DNA from: Natronohydrobacter sp.
GTDB lineage: Bacteria; Pseudomonadota; Alphaproteobacteria; Rhodobacterales; Rhodobacteraceae
Assembly: GCA_007118445.1 (NCBI GenBank)
Contig: SKRP01000271.1
Location: forward strand, 1-6,130
Length of the DNA stretch: 6,130 nucleotides
Reading direction: 5' to 3'
Position numbers and translations under genes: made by a program. This document shows positions 1 to 5,297 of the stretch, piece by piece (positions within the stretch are counted from its first letter, which is position 1; each line of letters opens with the position of its first letter). The notes under the pieces are model-generated. The model saw only the letters and a program-made list of their open reading frames with translations. It ran no database searches and was not told the origin of the DNA.

Positions 1-430
1 CCATCATCGGAAAGGCCCGGTCCCGCGCAAGCTGGCCTGCAAGCTGCAGGCGGCTGGGGCCATCCGGGTCAAGATCCGCCGCCAGCGGCAGTTGCGCGCC
101 GGTGATCTGCACATGTTCCAGCAGATCCGCGTCGGTGCCGGTCTGCCCGTGCGCGCGGCGGAACATGATCCCCACCAGCGCGCCGCCATCGGGGTTGACA
201 AAGACATTGCGCTGCACCCTCGGATCGCGCGGCACGCTGATGCGGAAGGGCGCTTTCAGGTCGATTTCGTGGCGCGCGGCCGTTTCGGCATCAAATGTGT
301 AGGTATCCGAAACTGTCAGACCTTCCAGATTGAACAGGTTGAAGCGTAAGCTGCCGCTGCTTTCTTCGGCCTGCGCATAGGACGCGACGGCAAACCAGAG
401 CAGGGCGCACAGGCCAAAGACATGTTTCAT
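1..430 (-). CDS. Exported protein of unknown function, N-terminal part (runs off the window start)
   Basis: This minus-strand reading frame stays open from an ATG at 428-430 to the window edge, giving 143 codons without a stop. The N-terminus is a clear Sec signal peptide: MKH, a hydrophobic stretch (VFGLCALLWFAVA), then SYAQA followed by EE, so cleavage after the A-Q-A at about residue 22 is likely and the mature protein should be periplasmic or outside the cell. The mature part seen here is hydrophilic and probably beta-rich. I recognise no family motif. An in-frame ATG two codons upstream (434-436) is possible, but the AGAG about 7 bases before 430 favours the later start. The function is unknown. 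The C-terminus and anything downstream lie outside the window, so completeness cannot be judged. It is divergent from the small gene at 584, with a 153-base gap. Confidence 0.75.
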   Translation of the reverse strand, partial: MKHVFGLCALLWFAVASYAQAEESSGSLRFNLFNLEGLTVSDTYTFDAETAARHEIDLKAPFRISVPRDPRVQRNVFVNPDGGALVGIMFRRAHGQTGTDADLLEHVQITGAQLPLAADLDPDGPSRLQLAGQLARDRAFPMM

Positions 431-568
431 GGGCATTCTCTGCAAATCGGCTGGAAATAATCCTGCAAGCCTAACGCAAAACCCGCTTTTTCGATAGCCC
501 CGCAACAGCTGTCAAAAGCTTGATGCAGCGCAAGGTCGCTGTCGCCTACCGCATGCTACATTATGCAT

Positions 569-578
569 GGAGGAGGAG
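569..578 (+). promoter_or_regulatory. Strong ribosome binding site that fixes the start of the 584-859 gene
   Basis: GGAGGAGGAG lies 5 bases before the ATG at 584 (the AGGAGG core is 7 bases away). It overlaps codons 3-5 of a possible upstream ATG at 563, which has no such site of its own. This makes 584 the likely start. Confidence 0.75.
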
Positions 579-583
579 ACACC

Positions 584-859
584 ATGATCAATGAAAATGA
601 CATTCTGGACATGACCTGTCTGACCCGCGCGCAGATCGCGGCGATTGCAGAGCATGAACATATCGACGAGGTCAGCGCGGCGGAACTCGGCGAATATCTG
701 ATGCATATTCACCACGGCCCCCAGAAAGTGCAGCAGATGATCTGCGAGGATATCGCCGAGGCGCTTCACGCCGATGACCTGCCCCGCGCCCGCAGTCTCT
801 ACAAGGCGCTGAAAGGATTTCTGGCCGACCATCCCGAAGCGCTGCGCGGGAATGGCTGA
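584..859 (+). CDS. Small helical protein of unknown function (91 aa)
   Basis: The 91-codon frame has a very strong ribosome binding site and codon use like its neighbours, so I take it as a real gene. The product has no signal peptide or membrane segment and should be cytoplasmic. It reads as a chain of helices: residues 14-26 (TRAQIAAIAEHEH), 31-44, 46-62 and 66-82, with a His-rich patch at 41-44 (HIHH) just before GPQK. Many charged residues and regularly spaced Leu/Ala suggest a small helical bundle, perhaps a regulator or adaptor. I do not recognise the family. It ends 6 bases from the stop of the convergent glycosyltransferase gene, and the two genes have no evident functional link. Confidence 0.8.
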   Translation: MINENDILDMTCLTRAQIAAIAEHEHIDEVSAAELGEYLMHIHHGPQKVQQMICEDIAEALHADDLPRARSLYKALKGFLADHPEALRGNG

Positions 860-865
860 GCCGGG

Positions 866-2059
866 CTAATCCAGCGCCTCGAACAGGGCACGCAGTTGCG
901 CCGCGTTGTGATGCAGATCATGCGCGGTGGTGACGCGCGCGCGACCCTCTGCCCCCATCGCGGCCAGAGTGTCGGGGTCGGCGTCCAGACAGGCAGAAAG
1001 TGCCTGCGCGAGCGCATCCTCATCGCCTGCGGGCACCAGCCAGCCGCAATCCCGGTCCACCAGTTCCGGGATCCCCGCGATATAGGTCGAGATCACCGGA
1101 CGGGCCCGCGCGAAAGCTTCCATGATCACGATGGGCAGCCCTTCGGCGAAACTGGGCAGGACCAGCGCGCGTGCCTCGGCCAGGGCTGTGCTGACAGCGG
1201 CATTATCGGCCCAGCCGCGCAGTTCGATCTGCGCCTCCAGCCCGTGGGCGCGGATCGCGGCCTCGATCTCGGGCCGGGTCTCGCCATCGCCGATCAGCAC
1301 CATCCGCGCGCGCGGATGCGTCTTGCGCAGTGCGGCCATGGCGCGGACCAGCAGCAGCTGCGCCTTTTGCGGGCACAGCCTGCCGATGCACAGAAGCGGG
1401 GCTTCCGGGTCGGGCGCAGGCGCAGGCGCAAGCGCCTCCGGATCCACGCCGCAGCGGATCACATGCAGCTTGTCCCACTGCGCCATGCCCCCTGCCAGCG
1501 CCAGCCGGATGCGCGCGTAATGGGTGATCGCGACAACAGCGCGCGCTTCGCGGGTTTTCAGCGCCAGCGAGGACGGGCCGGGATCCACGAATTCATCTGG
1601 TCCATGCGCCGTGAAACTGTAGCCCGGCCCGCCCAGACGCGCGCAAAGCAGCGCGACTGCGGCGGTGTTGGTCGAGAAATGCGCGTGGATATGGGACAGC
1701 CCGGCGGCGCGGGATTTCAGTTCAACGGCTTCCAGCAGATAGGCGATATGGCGCAAGCGCGCGCCGCGCCCGGCATTGCGCCACAGCGCCCAGGCGCCCG
1801 CCATGGCGCGGGCCATGCCGCGCGGGTTGCGCAGGGCCTCGCGCAGCGCACCCACGCCCAGACGCCGCGCACCGGGGGCAAGCAGATAGGTGCAGCGTTC
1901 CGCTTCGCGCTGGTCCAGCGGATCGACAAGGCTCTGGTCCCAGCGCCGCACGGCAAAGCGCGTGATCGACACCCCCTGCCCTTCGAGCGCTGCGATTTCC
2001 CGGCGGATGAAGGTGGCCGAAGTCACCGGATAGGTGTTCATCAGATACCCGATCCGCAT
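866..2059 (-). CDS. GT4 family glycosyltransferase (397 aa), probably for cell-surface polysaccharide
   Basis: This is an intact two-domain GT-B glycosyltransferase of about the usual length for the family. The N-terminal domain starts MRIGYLMNTYP followed by S-x-T-F-I-R-R-E (residues 14-21), has HAHF at 125-128 and SFTAHGPDEF at 148-157. The C-terminal nucleotide-sugar domain has VIRCGVDPE (200-208), CIGRL with K232 (224-232), IGDG (256-259), LRGW (280-283) and the EX7E motif, E306 and E314, in SFAEGLPIVIMEA (303-315). AGIPELV and GWLVPAGD follow. These are hallmarks of retaining GT4 enzymes, and the layout resembles WcaL/colanic-acid-type transferases; donor and acceptor cannot be read from sequence. 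The start at 2059 is preferred over one 8 codons upstream because AGGA lies 7 bases before it. No other polysaccharide genes are in view. It ends head-on with the 584-859 gene. Confidence 0.93.
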   Translation of the reverse strand: MRIGYLMNTYPVTSATFIRREIAALEGQGVSITRFAVRRWDQSLVDPLDQREAERCTYLLAPGARRLGVGALREALRNPRGMARAMAGAWALWRNAGRGARLRHIAYLLEAVELKSRAAGLSHIHAHFSTNTAAVALLCARLGGPGYSFTAHGPDEFVDPGPSSLALKTREARAVVAITHYARIRLALAGGMAQWDKLHVIRCGVDPEALAPAPAPDPEAPLLCIGRLCPQKAQLLLVRAMAALRKTHPRARMVLIGDGETRPEIEAAIRAHGLEAQIELRGWADNAAVSTALAEARALVLPSFAEGLPIVIMEAFARARPVISTYIAGIPELVDRDCGWLVPAGDEDALAQALSACLDADPDTLAAMGAEGRARVTTAHDLHHNAAQLRALFEALD

Positions 2060-2329
2060 GGGATATTCCTGTGTCTGGCGCAATGTCGCGCGACCCTATC
2101 GCGAAAGGACCGGGATAGACAAATGAAAACAAGGGGCTTTGTCGCAGCTGGCGGGGTTCTACGCGGCACGGCTGGTATTCTGTGCAGCAGCATCGGGCCC
2201 GATGACACCTGTTGATGTCGCAGCAGGCAGTTTGCACCGCCGATCTGATCAAGTGTCGAGCGTCACATGATTTTTCCATTCAAAAAGTTGCAAGTTATTG
2301 ATTTCATGTTTATCCGTATGTTGCCCGCG

Positions 2330-2371
2330 TCAGAGGTTTTTCCTTTTTCGTCAGGTATTTTTTCCTTTCGG
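2330..2371. repeat. Imperfect 21-bp tandem repeat, T-rich, possible transposase binding sites
   Basis: Two adjacent 21-base units start TCAGAGGTTTTTCC (2330) and TCAGGTATTTTTTCC (2351); both continue with a CTTT run and CG. A looser third copy starts TCACATGATTTTTCC at 2263. Tandem sites of about 20 bases are typical of the ends of Tn7/Tni-type transposons, where the DDE transposase binds, and this stretch lies just beyond the tniQ end of such an element. The repeat is seen directly; the binding role is inference. Confidence 0.35.
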
Positions 2372-2404
2372 GATAGTTGCCCTGATGAGGGTCTCGCGGG
2401 ACAA

Positions 2405-2435
2405 GAAAAACCCGCTGGCCATGAGGCGCAGCGGG
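2405..2435 (-). terminator. Intrinsic terminator downstream of the tniQ remnant
   Basis: On the minus strand a 7-bp stem CCCGCTG/CAGCGGG (2429-2435 with 2411-2417) closes an 11-base loop that can pair further (GCC/GGC), and is followed by TTTTTCTTGT (2410-2401). The stem starts 28 bases after the tniQ stop codon, so it would end the leftward transposon transcript. Confidence 0.7.
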
Positions 2436-2462
2436 CGAGTGTTTGCGAAGATGCAGGCGCGA

Positions 2463-3039
2463 TCAGATAAAATCGATATCCGCACGCCGATAGATTTTGC
2501 TGCAGAGGCTTCGCGCAGGCAGAGGGAGTATGCCGCGCGCGCGCAATCTGGCAGCGACGTGTTTGGGCAAGGTATTCAGGCGGGTCGCGACATGGCTCAG
2601 TGAGATGTATTTTCGCTGAAACTCCTCGAGATCCTCTGGCGTGAACGTTCTGACCTTGCGGCCCGTATGCGGATCACGCTGTTCCTCGTAATTGATGAGT
2701 TTGTTTGTCGTGATCAGAGCGGCACCTGATGCGTTCATCGCGAGAATGCGCATCAGATCGGAACTGTGATATCCGCCCAGTCGTGGCTTGGGGCACGCGT
2801 TCAACACGTCTTGTGGGCGGATGATCGAACTGCCAAAGCACCAAGCCAGCCGGGGGCACCGGCCCGTCTTGCGCCAGGCAGAGCGGGCAGACGCGCTGAT
2901 TTGTGACACGCAGCACTCGAATCGGGGCAATTTCGGCACCAAGGCGTCCTGCGCGTCCTGCGACGCGCCTGAAGGAGCAGCGCTCCATATCGGACATCTC
3001 GATGCCGCCCAGTTCTGCAAAAACGGACAGTGCCTCACT
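2463..3039 (-). pseudogene. tniQ: tniQ remnant, frameshifted and shortened
   Basis: TniQ proteins help target transposition in Tni/Tn7-like elements; they have a zinc-ribbon region and C-terminal helical repeats. Two pieces of one are visible in different frames. From 3039 to about 2833 the frame has no start after its upstream stop; it reads ELGGIEMSDMERC, then a GAEIAPIRVLR segment, then the zinc-knuckle half VCPLCLAQDG (CPLC at 2889-2878) and LWQF (Trp at 2835-2833). Between about 2833 and 2780 the homology moves to another frame, which continues LGGYHSSDLMRIL to the stop at 2463. That part includes the C-terminal signature FTPEDLEEFQRKYISLSHVA and a further helix-turn-helix-like segment ending YRRADIDFI. 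The second zinc-binding pair is not readable, and total length is well below a normal TniQ, so a frameshift plus an internal deletion is likely. The N-terminus is also missing. Confidence 0.6.
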
Positions 3040-3331
3040 TCACAACACATGCATCGAAAAAGACCTTGCGCAGCTGCTCCGTAGTGAGGTCATCGAGCGG
3101 GAACTGCGACCGCTGGAGGTCTTTATCGAGGGGTCCGACAGCATAAAAATCACGCTCAAAGCGCCAGTTACGCGCTGATTTCAGCTCTTGAATCTGTTCC
3201 CATGTAAAGCGCTCCACCGCGCCGGTATTGTCCATGCGCGCGAATTGGACCCCCTCTGTATGCTCGCCGACAGGCTTGAAGTGGACGCCGCCGATGGTGA
3301 TTCGATCGAATTGTGAAAACCGCGTTCGCAT
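3035..3331 (-). pseudogene. tniA: N-terminal fragment (98 aa) of a probable TniA/Mu-type transposase
   Basis: The ATG at 3331 has an excellent ribosome binding site (GGAGG at 3339-3343, 7 bases away), so translation is still likely. The product begins MRTRFSQFDRITIGGVHF, passes VERFTWEQIQELKSARNW and ERDFYA, and stops after KVFFDACVVK. This looks like the start of Mu-type/TniA transposases of alphaproteobacteria, which are several hundred residues long and carry a DDE (rve) core. None of that core is here. The reading frame stops at 3035, directly against tniQ-like coding sequence in another frame (from 3039), so a deletion of most of tniA plus tniB is the simplest explanation. The assignment rests on general resemblance and on its position between a Ner-like gene and tniQ. 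Alternatively it is a small standalone protein. Confidence 0.5.
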
Positions 3332-3696
3332 CAGACTTCCTCCCCACGTTTTAGAAGGGAATGAGGGGCAATGATGCCCCTCGGCCGCGCATGGGAGCTT
3401 CGCAATCAGAAAGCCGCGCACGCTGACCGGCGATTTCATCGCAGCCCGGCGCAGCGCGCTGCTTGGAAGCGGCAAACGTGTCGGGACAGGTGTTTGGGCG
3501 AGATCGCCAGTTTGGTTATGCGTGTTTTTTCCTTCCACAACAAAGTGTGAGACATTAGCCGTCGCGGCCATGCGCGCGCGGCGGGGTTGACTTCCGATGC
3601 GGGAAGGAGGATCGTGACGCTAATCACCTAGGGTCAGCGGCCCTCTGAAAAGTTCGGCGCGCCAACGCCGGGCTCTTCTTCTTGCCATGTCCTTTT
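3332..3696. other. Gap between the Ner-like gene and the tniA remnant
   Basis: A minus-strand frame runs upstream in phase with the tniA fragment to an ATG at 3571, but the good ribosome binding site at 3339-3343 and the lack of recognisable motifs in the extension argue that it is untranslated leader. Other frames look like chance. It holds a weak terminator-like hairpin (3647-3670) and GC-rich imperfect dyads around 3559-3585. It may contain the tniA promoter, but I see no clear one. Confidence 0.5.
3647..3670 (-). terminator. Weak terminator-like hairpin after the Ner-like gene
   Basis: On the minus strand CGGCG-TTGGCG-CGCCG (3670-3655) is followed by AACTTTTC. It starts 27 bases after the Ner-like stop codon. 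The stem is short and the T tract is broken, so termination would be partial at best. Confidence 0.3.
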
Positions 3697-3939
3697 TCAG
3701 TTTCCGGGTGTGTGCATCTCCTCCTGTCCGGCGTACCGCTCGGGGAATAGCTCTGCGGGCGTTACACCTAGCGTCTCGGCGATCGCCGTTTGGACGCGAT
3801 GAGACTTCCGATAGCCCTGCGAAACAATCGTAACAGTTTCTGGGGCGACTGAAAGTTCGCGCGCAAGCGCGCTGATCGAGCTGCCTGCCTCGCGAAGCCG
3901 CTTGCGAATCTCGCGGTGTCGGATCAAGTCGATATGCAT
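3697..3939 (-). CDS. Ner-like helix-turn-helix regulator (80 aa)
   Basis: The product is a small cytoplasmic DNA-binding protein of the Ner/Nlp type, known from Mu-like phages and from transposons where it regulates transposase expression. Visible features are an N-terminal helix IRKRLREAG (11-19), the helix-turn-helix with SISALARELSV (21-31) and recognition helix APETVTIVSQG (32-42), then RVQTAIAETLGVTPAELFP (48-66) and ERY. The conserved pattern IA-x2-LG-x2-P-x3-(F/W)P-x-RY is typical of the family, and the length of 80 residues is normal. The ATG at 3939 has GAGGGG about 4 bases upstream. The gene is intact although the transposase it would control is destroyed. Its operator may lie in the AT-rich dyad at 4071-4105. 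Confidence 0.85.
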   Translation of the reverse strand: MHIDLIRHREIRKRLREAGSSISALARELSVAPETVTIVSQGYRKSHRVQTAIAETLGVTPAELFPERYAGQEEMHTPGN

Positions 3940-4070
3940 TGCGCCCCTCGATCCAGTCTAGAATCATGGCCGCGATCACCGGCTGATCCTGTCTTTCAGG
4001 CATCCTTGCGAATTACCTGTAACCTCATGTTTGCCCGCCCGCGAATCAGTGCGCAAGCAAGATTATTTAT

Positions 4071-4105
4071 GATTAAGCTGTTGGTTTAGTTATGTAATCT
4101 TAATC
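4071..4105. promoter_or_regulatory. AT-rich dyad upstream of the Ner-like gene, possible promoter/operator
   Basis: GATTAAG (4071-4077) and CTTAATC (4099-4105) form a 7-bp inverted repeat across a 21-base spacer, and the right arm is part of a direct repeat, ATCTTAATCTTAT. The segment 4055-4110 is strikingly AT-rich for this GC-rich DNA. Ner-type proteins bind short repeats in early promoters, so this is a candidate control region for the gene starting at 3939, though it is 130 bases away. It could instead belong to the element's end. Confidence 0.3.
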
Positions 4106-4344
4106 TTATCGAACAAAGAGAGCACATTTTCAAAGAGGCGAATCGGCCCTGAAAATTGCCAAAGCATTTCAAGCGCCTGGAGTGGTTTCTTCTGATTCGG
4201 CCCGGTGGCGTCAAATCGGGTTTCGCGCGCGCACCAAGCATTCACAAATTCGTGATCTGTTGCGCCGCATCGATATTTCTCCGACATTTAGTATAGCGTT
4301 CGCTGGAAGTCACCGCTGGTAGTGTTTGCAGGGCCAGCCAAAAA

Positions 4345-4396
4345 CTGACTTTCTCAGCCATGATCGCCTTCGCGATAGCCCATCAGCGACAGTCAG
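4345..4396. repeat. Long imperfect inverted repeat (nested hairpin)
   Basis: The outer arms CTGACT (4345-4350) and AGTCAG (4391-4396) pair perfectly. The core ATCGC-CTTC-GCGAT (4363-4376) is a perfect 5-bp stem with a tetraloop, and three further pairs fit in the TTCTC/GCGAC segment. There is no T tract on either side, so it is not an intrinsic terminator. It may be a small structured RNA, a dispersed intergenic repeat or a remnant transposon end. Confidence 0.4.
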
Positions 4397-4511
4397 GAAG
4401 GCGGCTACATGGAAGCAACTTTCGCAGATGCAGCATCATGCCCGGCCCATTGCAGTCCGACGAGACACAGCAAAAAGCGCACCGAAGCGGCCATTCATAT
4501 GCGACGCAGCG

Positions 4512-5168
4512 TCACTTCTTCCAATATCGAGACAGCGACTCTTGTGCGCCGAGAATATGTTGGCGGGTCAGGTCAGCGGCCGTGTCGGCTTTTCCGGATT
4601 TGCAGGCATCGACGATCATCAGATGTTCGCGATTTGCGCGCTGCATTCCTTCGCTGAGCAAGAGTTGCGCGCGCAGATAGGGGTCGATCCGGTCCATTGC
4701 CTTGTCCAGCATTTCCATATGATAGGCTAGCCCACTTGGCGCATAGAGCGTTTTGTGAAAGCGCCGGTTCAGGTCGCCCCATTGCATCGGGTCATCTGCC
4801 CGACCAAAGGCCTCGCAGCAATTCGCTGCCGCTTCCATAATCTCAGGTGACATGTGCGGAACAGCGCGACGGATGATTTCTGGCTCCAGCAAAGCGCGGA
4901 ACTCGAAAATCTCATTCGCCTCTTCCAGCGACAGGCCGGCAACCACGGCCCCCTTATAGCGCTGAGAGGTGATCAGCCCGTGCTGTTCCAGCTTCAGCAA
5001 TGCCTCGCGCACCGGGACCCGGCTGACATTGAAAGCGCGTGCAATGTCTTCCTGACGTAAGGGCTCGCCCTGTGTTAGATCCCCATTGAGGATTGCCTGT
5101 CGAATGGCGTCGAAAATCAGCGTTGCCGCCGATGCCTGCCTGGAGATGTCATAAGCCTGGATTTTCAT
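4512..5168 (-). CDS. GntR family (FCD domain) transcriptional regulator, 218 aa
   Basis: This is a complete FadR/FCD-type GntR regulator of typical length. The winged helix-turn-helix spans about residues 15-75, with IRQAILNGDLTQGEPLRQED (22-41), the recognition segment FNVSRVPVREALLKLEQHGL (46-65) and the wing to about 77. The ligand-binding FCD domain covers about 85-215, with ALLEPEI (92-98), the metal-site motif N134-R-R-F-H138, H182 in EHLMIV and H204 in RQHI. The usual Asp of the D-x-x-F-H motif is Asn here, a known variant. FCD regulators sense carboxylates or related small molecules and usually repress a neighbouring catabolic operon. AGGAG lies 9 bases before the ATG. The gene diverges from the DapA-like/racemase operon at 5298, with a palindromic operator between, so it most likely controls hydroxyproline-type catabolism and itself. 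It is intact. Confidence 0.93.
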   Translation of the reverse strand: MKIQAYDISRQASAATLIFDAIRQAILNGDLTQGEPLRQEDIARAFNVSRVPVREALLKLEQHGLITSQRYKGAVVAGLSLEEANEIFEFRALLEPEIIRRAVPHMSPEIMEAAANCCEAFGRADDPMQWGDLNRRFHKTLYAPSGLAYHMEMLDKAMDRIDPYLRAQLLLSEGMQRANREHLMIVDACKSGKADTAADLTRQHILGAQESLSRYWKK

Positions 5169-5227
5169 CGTCTTTCGCTCCTGCTGTTCTCTTACACAGC
5201 GCCGCGCAAGAGCGGAAGTCTGATGTA

Positions 5228-5244
5228 TTGTATATTGTATCCAA
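5228..5244. promoter_or_regulatory. Palindromic operator, probably for the GntR/FCD regulator
   Basis: TTGTATATTGTATCCAA matches its own reverse complement as TTGnATAnnnTATnCAA, that is 6 paired positions in each arm. It lies in an AT-rich 130-base gap between gntR and the divergent operon and overlaps the likely -35 box of the operon. FCD-type GntR proteins bind short palindromes with TTG/CAA-like or TNGTNNNACNA arms. The palindrome is seen; the regulator assignment is inferred from position. Confidence 0.6.
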
Positions 5245-5262
5245 TTTTAGAATCTGTATATT
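5235..5262 (+). promoter_or_regulatory. Likely sigma-70 type promoter of the catabolic operon
   Basis: TTGTAT (5235-5240) and TATATT (5257-5262) are separated by 16 bases and lie 36 bases before the ATG at 5298. The -35 box overlaps the right half of the palindromic operator, which fits repression by the divergent GntR protein. Other -35/-10 pairs are possible in this AT-rich stretch. Confidence 0.45.
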
Positions 5263-5297
5263 TTATCCTGAACGAAAGCGCATCGAAGCGAGACCCC

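Larger units (their letters stand above)
2060..2462. other. Non-coding stretch between the glycosyltransferase and the transposon remnant
   Basis: No convincing gene lies here. The part next to 2059 should carry the promoter of the glycosyltransferase gene, but I see no strong -35/-10 pair. From about 2263 to 2375 the DNA becomes AT-rich and repeats the string TTTTTCC three times. An intrinsic terminator for leftward transcripts sits at 2405-2435. One end of the transposon remnant probably falls in this stretch, but I cannot define a terminal inverted repeat or a target duplication. A 30-codon plus-strand ORF at 2123 has no well-spaced ribosome binding site and is not called. Confidence 0.6.
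2405..3939 (-). mobile_element. Decayed Tni-type (Tn5053/Tn7-like) transposon remnant
   Basis: On the minus strand, in order, lie an intact Ner-like regulator, the N-terminal fragment of a probable Mu/TniA-type DDE transposase, a broken tniQ and a terminator. Intact elements of this type carry tniA, tniB (AAA ATPase) and tniQ in this order. Here the catalytic DDE core, tniB and the N-terminal part of tniQ are gone, so the element cannot move by itself. The limits given are those of the recognisable genes and terminator. True ends would be further out (left within about 2200-2400, right within about 3940-4330), and I could not pair terminal inverted repeats or a 5-bp target duplication. Confidence 0.6.
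3940..4511. other. Non-coding stretch between the Ner-like gene and gntR
   Basis: No gene is convincing here. A 65-codon minus-strand frame (4090-4287, MSEKYRCGATDH to FDKIKIT) has plausible codon use but no ribosome binding site and no family I recognise; it could be a gene fragment. The stretch holds an AT-rich segment with a 7-bp inverted repeat (4061-4110) and a long imperfect hairpin (4345-4396). The upstream end of the transposon remnant should lie in here. Confidence 0.5.

Noticed and set aside
563..583. Alternative start at 563 for the small helical protein
   Set aside because: The ribosome binding site lies after this ATG and is ideally placed for 584.
896..2215. Long plus-strand open frame of 439 codons opposite the glycosyltransferase gene
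   Set aside because: It is the antisense shadow of a GC-rich coding region; its product is rich in Arg/Gln/Gly with no motif, while the minus strand carries all the GT4 signatures.
2123..2215. 30-codon plus-strand ORF (starts MKTRGFVAAGGVLRGTAG) resembling a short signal peptide
   Set aside because: The nearest purine-rich stretch is about 13 bases from the ATG, there is no proper lipobox, and the frame ends at once; it is not enough to call a gene.
3332..3571. Upstream extension of the tniA fragment to an ATG at 3571
   Set aside because: The ATG at 3331 has a near-ideal ribosome binding site and begins the conserved-looking part; the extension is low-complexity and motif-free.
2240..4120. 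Possible transposon termini TGTCGAGC (near 2254) and TGTTCGAT (minus strand, near 4115)
   Set aside because: Both begin with TGT and share CGA, but similarity stops there and the flanks do not give a 5-bp target duplication.
4090..4287. 65-codon minus-strand ORF (MSEKYRCGATDH...)
   Set aside because: There is no ribosome binding site before the ATG and I see no recognisable family; codon use is plausible, so it may be a fragment, but it cannot be supported as a gene.
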